The translations under genes and the position numbers were made by a program. A stretch of DNA of 64,000 bases from Zhihengliuella flava (GTDB taxonomy: Bacteria > Actinomycetota > Actinomycetes > Actinomycetales > Micrococcaceae): assembly GCF_015751895.1 (NCBI RefSeq), contig NZ_JADOTZ010000001.1, positions 186,001 through 250,000 of the forward strand, given 5' to 3'. The notes beneath the pieces were generated by a model, which was given only the letters and a program-made list of their open reading frames with translations, ran no database searches and was not told the DNA's origin. Below, in pieces: positions 1 through 7,235 of this stretch. The number at the start of each line of letters is the position of its first letter. Position 1 is the first letter of the stretch.

Positions 1-203
1 GCCGCTCCAGCGCAGACCATCGCCCCCGTCGCCACTCCGCCCGGCGCGTCGGGAAACAGGCCGAAGCCGAGCGGAATTTCAGCCGGAAGGTGGGCGGCGA
101 CGTGGGGGAATTGTTCGCGGAGGGTTCCCACGTGGAACTGTGCCGGGGAAGCGACCGCTACCCAGGCCGCGGCGCCCCACGCCGCATGATTGCCCCCGAG
201 CAC
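1..203 (-). CDS. Membrane-bound metal-dependent hydrolase, DUF457/YdjM family (N-terminal part only)
   Basis: The gene runs off the left edge, so only about 67 N-terminal codons are present. A GTG start at 203 is preceded by a strong ribosome-binding site (GAGAGGTGG, six bases upstream). The first residues read MLGGNHAAWGAAAWVA, which resembles the start of DUF457/YdjM proteins, polytopic inner-membrane proteins with predicted metal-dependent hydrolase activity of unknown substrate. A hydrophobic glycine/alanine-rich stretch follows near the window edge, where these proteins have their first membrane segment. The family call rests on a short N-terminal pattern I recognise, so it is tentative. 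It lies downstream of, and in the same direction as, the zinc-ribbon gene, with 96 bases between them. Confidence 0.5.
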   Translation of the reverse strand, partial: MLGGNHAAWGAAAWVAVASPAQFHVGTLREQFPHVAAHLPAEIPLGFGLFPDAPGGVATGAMVCAGA

Positions 204-299
204 TTGGGACCACCTCTCGCCGATGACTTCCCGACCTTAGTGGGAAACGTCCTCGTCAGGTGGGAGTGACTCAGGCGGCGAAGCAATCGATGATCAAGA

Positions 300-1040
300 T
301 CACCCCATCCACTCGGGGTCCCGCACGAGAAGCGCTCCGGAATCGGGGCAGTACACGACGTCGTCATCCGCCGCGTTCTTGATCTCCTGTAGGTCCCCCG
401 GCGCGAGCTTCAGCCCGGAGCCCTCCGAAACCCCGTGATACAGCCGCGCCGCCCCCACGCCGCGCCGGGCCCGTGCCTTGTCATACAGCGCCAGCAAGGT
501 GGGTTCGATGTCTTGGGCGCATGCGGCCCTCGCCGCGTGCGCCGTGCGGAGCTCCTCAGCGCGCGCGGCGGCTTCCTCGGTGAGCTCGGCGCGCAAGGCC
601 TCGAGATGTGCTTGCGAGGCATCACGTTCCTGAGTGGCTTCGGCGGCCCCGGACTGCGCGTCCTCGAGCTCCTCCATGATGACGAGCTCCTCCTCTTCGA
701 GCGCGTTCTGCCGGTCACCAAGGGTCTGCAGTTCGTGGCTCAGCGCCATCAGATCTTGGGCCGTCCCGGCACCGGCATCTAATTGACGCTGATCCTTGTC
801 TCGGTGGGCCTGCACCTTGGCCACCGCCGCCTCGGAAGCAGCAAGCCGTGACTGAACGTCATTGACCCGTGAGTCCGCGGCGACCGCGGCCTCGGCGGCC
901 TCCGCCAGGCGCTGCTCACGGACCGGAAGGTCAGGGTGTTGCCAGACCCGTTGTTCAGCCTGCTCGGCGCGTGCGACGTCGGCGTCGCGTTCCGCGAGGG
1001 TCAGGAGCTTGCGCTGCTCCTGCGGAGATGCTTTGGCCAT
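300..1040 (-). CDS. Coiled-coil zinc-ribbon family protein with degenerate metal site
   Basis: A 246-residue protein of the actinobacterial family that pairs a long antiparallel coiled coil with a small C-terminal C4 zinc ribbon. Residues of roughly 10-180 are charged, alanine/glutamate-rich heptads typical of coiled coil. The C-terminal part keeps the family core (LAPGDLQEI, then DDVVYCPDSGALLVRD) but the usual four cysteines are almost all gone: the first pair is replaced in SEGSGLKL, and in CPDSG only the first cysteine of the second pair remains. It therefore probably does not bind zinc in the standard way. The role of the family is not established; neighbours in Actinobacteria are the Nif3-like gene (as here) and RNase H. 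The Nif3-like gene lies 24 bases upstream, so the two are likely co-transcribed. Confidence 0.75.
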   Translation of the reverse strand: MAKASPQEQRKLLTLAERDADVARAEQAEQRVWQHPDLPVREQRLAEAAEAAVAADSRVNDVQSRLAASEAAVAKVQAHRDKDQRQLDAGAGTAQDLMALSHELQTLGDRQNALEEEELVIMEELEDAQSGAAEATQERDASQAHLEALRAELTEEAAARAEELRTAHAARAACAQDIEPTLLALYDKARARRGVGAARLYHGVSEGSGLKLAPGDLQEIKNAADDDVVYCPDSGALLVRDPEWMG

Positions 1041-1064
1041 CGTGATCCTGCTTTCTCGAAAGAC

Positions 1065-1964
1065 TCAGGGGGTTAAAAGGAAGTCCCACGGGTCAGAATT
1101 GATCGAACTCACCAGAATCTCGACCTCGAAATCCTGGTCGGTGAGAACATTCTGCAGCGCCTCGGCGGCTGCCGGCAGCCACAACCACTCGCTCGCGAAG
1201 TGGGAGACGTCAATCAGGTATGGACGTCCGCCCCGCGCCGTCTCACGTGCCTCAGACGCCGGGTGGTGCCGAAGGTCCGCGGTGACGTACACATCGGCGC
1301 CACTGGAGCGGACGGCGTCGAACAGGCTGTCACCCGCTCCCCCGCAAATCGCGATGCGGCGAACGACCGCCTCGCGATCGCCGGCGACGCGCACGCCGCC
1401 GGCGACGGCGGGCATCGCTGAGAAGACGGTCGACGCGAAGTCGCCGAGGCTCACGGCCTGCGGCAGATTCCCCACGCGGCCAATCCCCTCCTCGGGCAGG
1501 CCCTCCGGCGCTGCCGAGAGTGGTTCCGTGTCCGTGAGGCCGAAGATGTCGGCTAGGACGTCGGAAACACCCCCGACGGCCGAGTCGCCGTTGGTATGGA
1601 CGGTGGCGAGCGCGCAGCGACCTTCAATGAGTTCGTGGACCACCTCGCCTTTGGCATCACTGGCGGCCACAGAGTTGACTCCGCGCAGCAACAAGGGGTG
1701 GTGCGTGATGAGCAGATCGGCTTCACGCGCGACGGCGTCGCGCACGACCTCGAGGGTTGGATCGACGGCGAAGACAATCCGTTTGATCTGCCGCTCAGTG
1801 CGTCCTGCCACGAGCCCGACTCGGTCCCAGTCCTCGGCGAGCGAACGCGGCCACAACTCCTCCATGGCGACCAAGACGTCCCCTAGCGTCGCTGACGGGG
1901 ATTCCTCAACGGTGGCCGGGGAATGTTCGGCAGTCACTTCGTCGTTCTCCATGGCATCGTGCAT
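1065..1964 (-). CDS. Nif3-like dinuclear metal center hexameric protein
   Basis: About 299 residues. The Nif3/DUF34 family forms hexamers with a two-metal site; its substrate is unsettled (often annotated as GTP cyclohydrolase-1 type 2-like). Visible family features are AEDWDRVGLVAG near the N-terminus, the metal-binding LLITHHPLLLRG, VHTNGDSA, and a C-terminal LIDVSHFASEW segment carrying the last histidine and glutamate ligands. The conserved domain begins around SATLGDVL; the start is uncertain. ATG at 1964 is chosen because it leaves room for a divergent promoter with msrA; an in-frame ATG at 2024 would overlap the msrA start, and ATG 1952 is also possible. None has a convincing ribosome-binding site. 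Followed closely by the zinc-ribbon protein gene, as in mycobacteria. Confidence 0.82.
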   Translation of the reverse strand: MHDAMENDEVTAEHSPATVEESPSATLGDVLVAMEELWPRSLAEDWDRVGLVAGRTERQIKRIVFAVDPTLEVVRDAVAREADLLITHHPLLLRGVNSVAASDAKGEVVHELIEGRCALATVHTNGDSAVGGVSDVLADIFGLTDTEPLSAAPEGLPEEGIGRVGNLPQAVSLGDFASTVFSAMPAVAGGVRVAGDREAVVRRIAICGGAGDSLFDAVRSSGADVYVTADLRHHPASEARETARGGRPYLIDVSHFASEWLWLPAAAEALQNVLTDQDFEVEILVSSINSDPWDFLLTP

Positions 1965-2025
1965 GGAACTACCGTATCGGTAGATTGCACGCCCAGTGGA
2001 AGACGACTCGAATCGGGAGATCACG

Positions 2026-2571
2026 ATGGCCTCAGCGCGCCACGCAGTGCAGACCTACTACCTCGGCGGGGGCTGCTTTTGGTGTCTCGACGCGGTGTAC
2101 CGGAAAGTGCGCGGCGTGACGTCGGTGGTGTCCGGTTATCTGGGCGGCGCCGCTGACACGGCCTACTACGAAGCGGTCTGTTCTGGGACCACCGGCCACG
2201 TGGAGGTCGTCGCCGTGACGTTTGATCCGGAACAAGTCCCCCGCGAGGTCATCTTGGATATTTTCTTTGCCTCGCATGATCCCACCACCCTCAACCGTCA
2301 GGGGTACGACGTCGGCACGCAGTACCGCTCGGCGCTGTTCTTTCGGGACGACGCCGAGCGCGCTGACTTCGAGCGCGCGGTCGAGAAGCATCAAGAGAAC
2401 TTTGCAGATCCCATCGTCACAGCCATCGAACCAGCGACGCCGTTCTACGAAGCGGAGCCGGTGCACCAGAATTACTATGAGCTCAACCCGATGGCCGGGT
2501 ATTGCAACGTCATCATTAACCCAAAACTCGCCAAAGTGCGCCGATATTACGCAGCATGGCTCCAGGGGTAA
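2026..2571 (+). CDS. msrA: Peptide-methionine (S)-S-oxide reductase
   Basis: 181 residues. Reduces the S epimer of methionine sulfoxide in proteins and free methionine, a cytoplasmic oxidative repair enzyme. The catalytic motif GGGCFWC is at residues 14-20, with Cys17 as nucleophile; Cys20 replaces the glycine found in many homologues and could take part in resolving the sulfenate, as could the cysteine in the C-terminal GYCNVI. Also seen: GHVEVVAVTFDP, HDPTT, and the substrate-pocket stretch EPVHQNYYE. ATG 2026 is chosen since GGGAGA lies five bases upstream; a longer frame from 1996 lacks such a site. Divergent from the Nif3-like gene and 91 bases upstream of cysK. Confidence 0.93.
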   Translation: MASARHAVQTYYLGGGCFWCLDAVYRKVRGVTSVVSGYLGGAADTAYYEAVCSGTTGHVEVVAVTFDPEQVPREVILDIFFASHDPTTLNRQGYDVGTQYRSALFFRDDAERADFERAVEKHQENFADPIVTAIEPATPFYEAEPVHQNYYELNPMAGYCNVIINPKLAKVRRYYAAWLQG

Positions 2572-2612
2572 GGCAGGTGGGCCGCGGGTTTAGGGTTAAT
2601 CGCGCACTCACC

Positions 2613-2626
2613 GTTCCCGCGGGAAC
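2613..2626. promoter_or_regulatory. Perfect 14-base palindrome upstream of cysK
   Basis: GTTCCCGCGGGAAC is perfectly self-complementary and ends 36 bases before the cysK start codon, in the 91-base gap after msrA. Position and symmetry suit a transcription-factor operator for the cysK-cysE unit. It could alternatively fold as a short hairpin at the msrA mRNA end. No regulator is identified. Confidence 0.35.
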
Positions 2627-2662
2627 ACTGACTGACTTGTCGAAACATTGAAGGAAGAGGAC

Positions 2663-3598
2663 ATGGGGAAGATTCATCAGGACGTCACTGAGCTGATCGG
2701 CGGGACCCCGCTGGTTCGCCTGAACCGCCTCACCGAAGGGTTGCCGGGTGACGTCGCCGTGAAGCTCGAATTCTTTAACCCGGCCAACAGCGTGAAGGAC
2801 CGGATCGGCGTCTCGATCGTTGACGCCGCTGAAAAGGCCGGCGCGCTGCGCCCGGGCGGGACAATCGTTGAGGGCACGTCGGGAAATACCGGCATCGCGC
2901 TCGCCATGGTCGGGGCTGCCCGCGGTTACCGGGTGATTCTCACGATGCCTGAAACGATGTCCACGGAGCGGCGCGTGATGTTGCGCGCGTTCGGTGCCGA
3001 AATCGTGTTGACCCCGGGAGCCGAGGGCATGCGCGGGGCCGTCGAGAAGGCCAAACAGATCGTGGCCACCACGGAGAATTCCATCTGGGCGCAGCAGTTC
3101 GCTAACGAGGCCAACCCGGCGGTCCACCGCGCCACGACGGGTCAGGAGATCTGGGATGACACCGACGGGAAGGTCGACGTCCTGGTCTCGGGCATTGGCA
3201 CCGGCGGCACCATCACGGGCGCAGGCAACCTGCTCAAAGAGCTCAAGCCGTCCGTCAAGATCGTCGCCGTCGAGCCCGCCGACTCCCCGATTCTCAACGG
3301 CGGCACTCCGGGGCCCCACAAGATCCAGGGCCTCGGCGCCAACTTCGTCCCCGAGATTCTCGACACGACCGTCTACGACGAGGTGCTCGACGCCTCCGTC
3401 GAGGATTCCGTCGCCACGGCGCGTGCCCTCGGCACGCAGGAGGGCATCTTGGGCGGTATCTCCTCCGGTGCAGCCGTCTGGGGTGCCCTGCAGGTGGCGG
3501 CCCGTCCGGAGAGCGACGGCAAGTTGATCGTCGTCGTCGTCCCGGACTTCGGTGAGCGCTACATCTCGACCCTGCTTTACGACGATATCCGCGGCTAA
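2663..3598 (+). CDS. cysK: Cysteine synthase A (O-acetylserine sulfhydrylase)
   Basis: 311 residues. PLP-dependent enzyme that makes L-cysteine from O-acetylserine and sulfide in the cytoplasm. PLP-binding Lys45 lies in NPANSVKDR; the phosphate/substrate loop is [12 protein letters not shown]; the glycine-rich PLP phosphate loop is [13 protein letters not shown]; and GISSGAA near the C-terminus completes the fold. Length is typical of CysK. ATG 2663 is preceded by AAGGAAGAGG with good spacing; an in-frame ATG at 2648 would place the start upstream of that site. Followed after 24 bases by cysE, which supplies its substrate; the two proteins usually form the cysteine synthase complex. Confidence 0.96.
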   Translation: MGKIHQDVTELIGGTPLVRLNRLTEGLPGDVAVKLEFFNPANSVKDRIGVSIVDAAEKAGALRPGGTIVEGTSGNTGIALAMVGAARGYRVILTMPETMSTERRVMLRAFGAEIVLTPGAEGMRGAVEKAKQIVATTENSIWAQQFANEANPAVHRATTGQEIWDDTDGKVDVLVSGIGTGGTITGAGNLLKELKPSVKIVAVEPADSPILNGGTPGPHKIQGLGANFVPEILDTTVYDEVLDASVEDSVATARALGTQEGILGGISSGAAVWGALQVAARPESDGKLIVVVVPDFGERYISTLLYDDIRG

Positions 3599-3622
3599 GC
3601 GGTAGCTAGGCAGCCTGAACTC

Positions 3623-4207
3623 GTGACATTTCTTGCCCGTCTTCGCGAAGACCTCGACGCCGCGCGGTCGCATGATCCCGCAGCGCGGGGCACCGCGGAG
3701 AACTTTTTCGCCTATTCAGGGCTGCACGCGGTCTGGATTCACCGTTTCTCTCACCGCTTGTGGTTACGTCCGCAGTGGCGCCTCGCCGCGCGCCTCGTCT
3801 CGCAGTTCGGCCGATTTCTGACCGGCATCGAGATTCATCCGGGAGCGACGATTGGTCGTCGCTTCTTCATCGACCATGGTGCTGGCGTGGTGATCGGCGA
3901 AACCGCCGAAGTCGGTGACGACGTCATGCTCTATCACGGCGTCACCCTGGGTGGGCGCTCGCTGGCCAAAACCAAGCGGCACCCCACCCTCGAGGATCGC
4001 GTGGTCGTCGGGGCCGGGGCCAAGATCCTCGGCCCGATCACGATTGGTGCCGATTCAGCGGTCGGGGCAAACGCCGTCGTGGTGAAGGACGCGCCGCAGC
4101 ACTCCATTGTCACGGGTATTCCCGCGACGAATCGTCCCCGAAAACCTTCGGAGCATCAGCCGGCTGTCGATCCCGCGGCGTATATCGATCCGGCGATCTG
4201 GATCTAA
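3623..4207 (+). CDS. cysE: Serine O-acetyltransferase
   Basis: 194 residues, the short actinobacterial/Bacillus-type form. Transfers acetyl from acetyl-CoA to L-serine, giving O-acetylserine for CysK. The N-terminal helical part (residues 1-60) is followed by a left-handed beta-helix of hexapeptide repeats, with the active-site region [18 protein letters not shown] and the conserved GVTLGG, then [24 protein letters not shown]. The start is GTG 3623 with a weak ribosome-binding site. The C-terminus ends in ...DPAIWI; in this family a terminal isoleucine tail inserts in the CysK active site, so the ending fits cysteine synthase complex formation. Convergent with gnd, separated by a perfect hairpin. 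Confidence 0.95.
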   Translation: MTFLARLREDLDAARSHDPAARGTAENFFAYSGLHAVWIHRFSHRLWLRPQWRLAARLVSQFGRFLTGIEIHPGATIGRRFFIDHGAGVVIGETAEVGDDVMLYHGVTLGGRSLAKTKRHPTLEDRVVVGAGAKILGPITIGADSAVGANAVVVKDAPQHSIVTGIPATNRPRKPSEHQPAVDPAAYIDPAIWI

Positions 4208-4248
4208 GGCGTCACTGCGCCGGTGGTTTGTCCCGGCGCGTACGCGAC

Positions 4249-4298
4249 GAGAGGCCGGTGGCCCGGCACCCCGAGGGGTGCCGGGCCACCGGCCTCTC
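4249..4298. terminator. Bidirectional hairpin terminator between cysE and gnd
   Basis: A perfect 24-bp inverted repeat (arms 4249-4272 and 4275-4298) with only two unpaired bases at the centre. It sits in the gap between two convergent genes and has no clear U-tract on either strand. It most likely ends both transcripts. Confidence 0.8.
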
Positions 4299-4317
4299 GC
4301 CCACGATGGGGAAGGGA

Positions 4318-5754
4318 CTAGTGGGTGGAGACGGCGGCAATTTCCGTCTTGTCCCCGCTCCACTGGGTATGGAACGTCCCCTCGCGGTCGATGCGCTCGT
4401 AGGTGTGGGCGCCGAAGAGGTCCCGCTGGCCCTGAATGAGAGCTGCCGGCAAGCGCTTGCGGCGCAGGCCGTCGTAGTAGGCCAGGGACGCGGAGAACAC
4501 CGGGACAGGAATGCCGAGCTGAACGGCGGTGGAGATCACGCGGCGCCAAGCAGGTACGGCCTCAGCGATGGCCTCGGCGAAGGCCGGGGCCAGCAGAAGA
4601 TTTTCTGGCTTGTTGCCGTCCGCGTAAGCCTTCATGATCTCGTCGAGCAGGTCTGCGCGAATGATGCAGCCGGCGCGCCACAGCGAGGCGATCTCGTCCA
4701 GCTTGAGCTCCCAGCCGTACTCGGCGGCCGCGCTGCCCAGCATGTCGAGGCCCTGGGCGTAGGAGACGAGCTTGGAAGCAAACAGGGCCTGGCGGACGTC
4801 CTCAACGAAGTTCTCTGGAAGTTCCACCGTGGACTCGTGCCCGGCCAGGACACTCTGAGCCTGTTCGCGCTGCGAACGCTGCGAGGACAAACCGCGGGCG
4901 AAGACCGACTCGGCGATGCCGGAAACGGGTGAGCCGAGTTGCAGGGCGGAAACAACCGTCCACCGGCCGGTGCCCTTCTGGCCCGCGGAGTCGACGATGA
5001 CGTCAACCAGCGGCTTGCCCGTGGCAGCGTCGACGTGACCCAAAACCTCGGCAGAGATCTCAATGAGGAACGACGAGAGGCTGGTGCCCATCCATTCCTC
5101 GAAGATCTTCGATTGCTCCGCGGGCTCGATCCCAGCGGCCGAACGCATCAAATCGTAGGCCTCACCAATGACCTGCATGTCTGCGTACTCGATGCCATTG
5201 TGGACCATCTTGACGAAGTGGCCGGCTCCGTCCGTGGAGATCCAGGTGCAGCAGGGCTCATCGTTGTACTTCGCCGAAATCTTCTCCAGCATGGGGCCGA
5301 GAGCCTTGTAAGACTCGGCCGAGCCGCCCGGCATGATCGATGGGCCCAGCAAGGCGCCCTCTTCGCCCCCGGAGACGCCGACGCCGACGAAGTGCAAGTC
5401 GTGCTGGGCCAACTCGGCCTCGCGCCGGCGGGTGTCCTCGTAGTGCGAATTGCCGCCGTCGATCACGATGTCTCCGGGCTCGAGCAGCGGGATGAGCTGC
5501 TCGATGACTGCGTCGACTGGGCCACCGGCTTTGACCATGATCATGACCCGGCGCGGGGTCTCCAGGTTGGCGACGAGTTCCTCAAGCGACTCGGTACGGA
5601 TGAAATCGCCCTCGCTGCCATGGGCCTCCAACAGCGCGTCGGTCTTCCCCACCGAGCGGTTGTGGACGGCGACGGTGTACCCGTTGCGCGCGAAGTTGCG
5701 GGCGAGGTTAGCGCCCATAACGGCCAGGCCGGTCACGCCAATCTGTGCAGGCAT
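4318..5754 (-). CDS. gndA: 6-phosphogluconate dehydrogenase, NADP-dependent, decarboxylating
   Basis: 478 residues, the long (about 470 residue) homodimeric type. Oxidatively decarboxylates 6-phosphogluconate to ribulose 5-phosphate, making NADPH. The N-terminal Rossmann motif is GVTGLAVMGANLARN, with HNRS as the NADP-phosphate contact. The active-site signature is GVGVSGGEEGA, followed by the catalytic lysine in GAGHFVKMVHNGIEY. The C-terminal all-helical domain ends with the flexible tail. Start ATG 5754. It is separated from zwf-opcA, which are more than 50 kb away in this window. Upstream lies the tRNA-Val gene in the same direction, divided from gnd by a hairpin. Confidence 0.96.
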   Translation of the reverse strand: MPAQIGVTGLAVMGANLARNFARNGYTVAVHNRSVGKTDALLEAHGSEGDFIRTESLEELVANLETPRRVMIMVKAGGPVDAVIEQLIPLLEPGDIVIDGGNSHYEDTRRREAELAQHDLHFVGVGVSGGEEGALLGPSIMPGGSAESYKALGPMLEKISAKYNDEPCCTWISTDGAGHFVKMVHNGIEYADMQVIGEAYDLMRSAAGIEPAEQSKIFEEWMGTSLSSFLIEISAEVLGHVDAATGKPLVDVIVDSAGQKGTGRWTVVSALQLGSPVSGIAESVFARGLSSQRSQREQAQSVLAGHESTVELPENFVEDVRQALFASKLVSYAQGLDMLGSAAAEYGWELKLDEIASLWRAGCIIRADLLDEIMKAYADGNKPENLLLAPAFAEAIAEAVPAWRRVISTAVQLGIPVPVFSASLAYYDGLRRKRLPAALIQGQRDLFGAHTYERIDREGTFHTQWSGDKTEIAAVSTH

Positions 5755-5833
5755 ACGGAATGATCCTCTTCAACGGTGAGTAGTTTCGACCGACGTCAAC
5801 TGCGGACGCCGCACGTTCACCCTAGCCCACAAA

Positions 5834-5878
5834 CGCAGCAAACCCGCCAAAAGTATGACCTTTGGCGGGTTTGCTGCG
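5834..5878. terminator. Hairpin terminator downstream of tRNA-Val
   Basis: A perfect 18-bp inverted repeat (5834-5851 and 5861-5878) with a nine-base loop, lying between tRNA-Val and gnd, both on the minus strand. It probably ends the tRNA transcript, so gnd needs its own promoter in 5755-5833. A second small hairpin (7-bp stem, 5883-5900) lies nearer to the tRNA end. Confidence 0.65.
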
Positions 5879-5907
5879 TGGTGTGTTACGTGAGTAACAC
5901 CAGAGGT

Positions 5908-5979
5908 GGGTCCTACCGGGATCGAACCGATGACATCCACGGTGTAAACGTGGCGCTCTACCAGCTGAGCTAAAGACCC
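5908..5979 (-). tRNA. tRNA-Val (anticodon TAC)
   Basis: 72 bases on the minus strand fold into a full cloverleaf. The seven-base acceptor stem pairs GGGTCTT with AGGACCC (one G-T pair). The D arm has GCTCAGCTGGTAGAGC. The anticodon stem is CCACG/CGTGG around TTTACAC, giving anticodon TAC, which reads GTA and other valine codons. The T arm contains GGTTCGATCC. The 3' CCA is not encoded. Confidence 0.97.
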
Positions 5980-6038
5980 TTGAGCCACTTCATCCTAATC
6001 GTCCTGCGCTTGACGGGACAAATCGGACGGTTTCAGAC

Positions 6039-6497
6039 TTACGCCGGGAGGCTAGCGAGGGCCTGTTGATAGCGGGCCCACGGCCGAGGCTCCCCCGGTG
6101 CACTGAAAAAAGCGTCGGCGATGTGGCCGTTGGTCAGGAGATACGTCGCTCGCCCGGCGCGACCGTGCTGACTATCGAAGCACTGAAAGGCCCGGGCGAT
6201 CTCGCCGTGCGGCCAAAAATCGGAGAGCAACTCAAAGGTTAAACCCTCTTGGGCGGCGTAAGCGCGCAGGGCAAAGCGATGATCCACGGACACGCCGAGT
6301 ACCGCGGCTCCGCGGTCCTCGAACGCGGAGAGGTTCCGCTGCAAGACTCCGAGCTCAGCGGTGCAGACGCGCGAAAAGGCGAAGGGATAAAAGACGAGAA
6401 ACGCTGCACCCGGAAGCGTGGTGTCGCCGACGTGCTCGCCAAACTGGTTCACCGCAGAGAACGTGGGCACGGGGGTGCCCACGGGCAAGAGGTCCAC
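6039..6497 (-). CDS. ahpE: AhpE-type one-cysteine peroxiredoxin
   Basis: 152 residues. Reduces hydrogen peroxide and organic peroxides through a peroxidatic cysteine. With the GTG start at 6497, PFAFSRVC places this cysteine at residue 45, the same number as in mycobacterial AhpE, and LLSDFWPHG is an AhpE-like signature. A second cysteine at 106 (FQCFDS) is not part of the standard AhpE mechanism. Longer in-frame starts exist up to 6629, but that extension is basic, proline-rich and overlaps the upstream gene, so it is rejected. The start lies seven bases after the DUF3052 stop codon, so translation is probably coupled. The AhpE-DUF3052 pair next to aceE matches the order around mycobacterial Rv2238c-Rv2239c. 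Confidence 0.87.
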   Translation of the reverse strand: MDLLPVGTPVPTFSAVNQFGEHVGDTTLPGAAFLVFYPFAFSRVCTAELGVLQRNLSAFEDRGAAVLGVSVDHRFALRAYAAQEGLTFELLSDFWPHGEIARAFQCFDSQHGRAGRATYLLTNGHIADAFFSAPGEPRPWARYQQALASLPA

Positions 6498-6504
6498 GGG
6501 ACGG

Positions 6505-6921
6505 TTAGCTCTTGCGGCGCGGTGCCAAACGGGCGGCCGCCCAGTCCTCCGAGACGCCCTCGCTCGTGGTGACGTGCAGTCCTGCCGTGGGGGCGGCTTC
6601 AAGAATTTCCGCGGGGGTGACATGCCCATCGCGTCCGTTCTTCGGCGTCAGAAGCCACACGATGCCGCCGTCGTCCAGCGACGTCAGTGCGTCGACGAGC
6701 GCGTCGACGAGGTCTCCATCCCCGTCCCGCCACCAGAGGATCACGGCATCAACAATGTCCTGGTCCTCCTCGGTGAGTAGCTCCGAGTCGATGCCGTCTT
6801 CCAGTGCATCGCGCAGGTCAAAGTCGACGTCGTCGTCGTAGCCGAGTTCCTGAATGAGGCTTCCCTCAGTGAAACCCATCTTGGCTGCAGCCTTCGATGT
6901 CGCGGCAGCGGCCTCGCTCAC
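6505..6921 (-). CDS. DUF3052 family protein
   Basis: 138 residues, acidic. The family is restricted to Actinobacteria and has no assigned function. Characteristic features are GFTEGSLIQELGYDDDVDFDLR near the N-terminus (written here in part: IQELGYDDDVD), ILWWRDGDGDL in the middle, and a C-terminal VSEDWAAARLAPR. GTG 6921 is chosen because GGGAGGAA lies four bases upstream; in-frame ATGs at 6944 and further upstream lack a well-placed ribosome-binding site. Divergent from aceE; directly followed by the AhpE-type peroxiredoxin, which suggests shared expression but does not prove a shared role. Confidence 0.85.
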   Translation of the reverse strand: MSEAAAATSKAAAKMGFTEGSLIQELGYDDDVDFDLRDALEDGIDSELLTEEDQDIVDAVILWWRDGDGDLVDALVDALTSLDDGGIVWLLTPKNGRDGHVTPAEILEAAPTAGLHVTTSEGVSEDWAAARLAPRRKS

Positions 6922-7235
6922 GGTGTTCCTCCCTTGAGTATTCATCTCCACCAGACAACACCTTTTCCGCGGTAGCTTCAAGCGTACGTTCATTGACACG
7001 CCGCCGTACACGGCTCCGTGACGTAGATAGCACTTTCGGGCAGCAGTATTGCGCGTCTCGGCTACGCATCTCAGCCACCGGCGGATTAGAGTGGCGTGGA
7101 TAGCTTTGAGCGCTGATCGCGATCAAGGCAAAAATCGCATGGCGGCTTTCTTGCCACGGCCAGTGTCCCACGCAGCAGGACGGGACAGGCCGCCGCCTGC
7201 CCCACGCTGTAACCCGTTGCAAGGAGAATTTGGAC
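6922..7235. other. Divergent intergenic region between DUF3052 and aceE
   Basis: 314 bases without a supported gene. It must hold promoters for the DUF3052-ahpE pair (minus) and for aceE (plus). A consensus-like -35 hexamer TTGACA lies at 6993-6998 on the plus strand, but I see no good -10 at 17-18 bases from it. The aceE ribosome-binding site AAGGAG is at 7221-7226. I see no convincing operator. Confidence 0.4.

Noticed and set aside
5834-5878. Family of dispersed palindromic repeats
   Set aside because: The long hairpins in the window share no sequence with each other, so they are individual terminators and not copies of a repeat.
6498-6629. N-terminal extension of the AhpE-type peroxiredoxin
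   Set aside because: Basic, proline-rich and overlapping DUF3052; with GTG 6497 the peroxidatic cysteine falls at position 45 as in AhpE.
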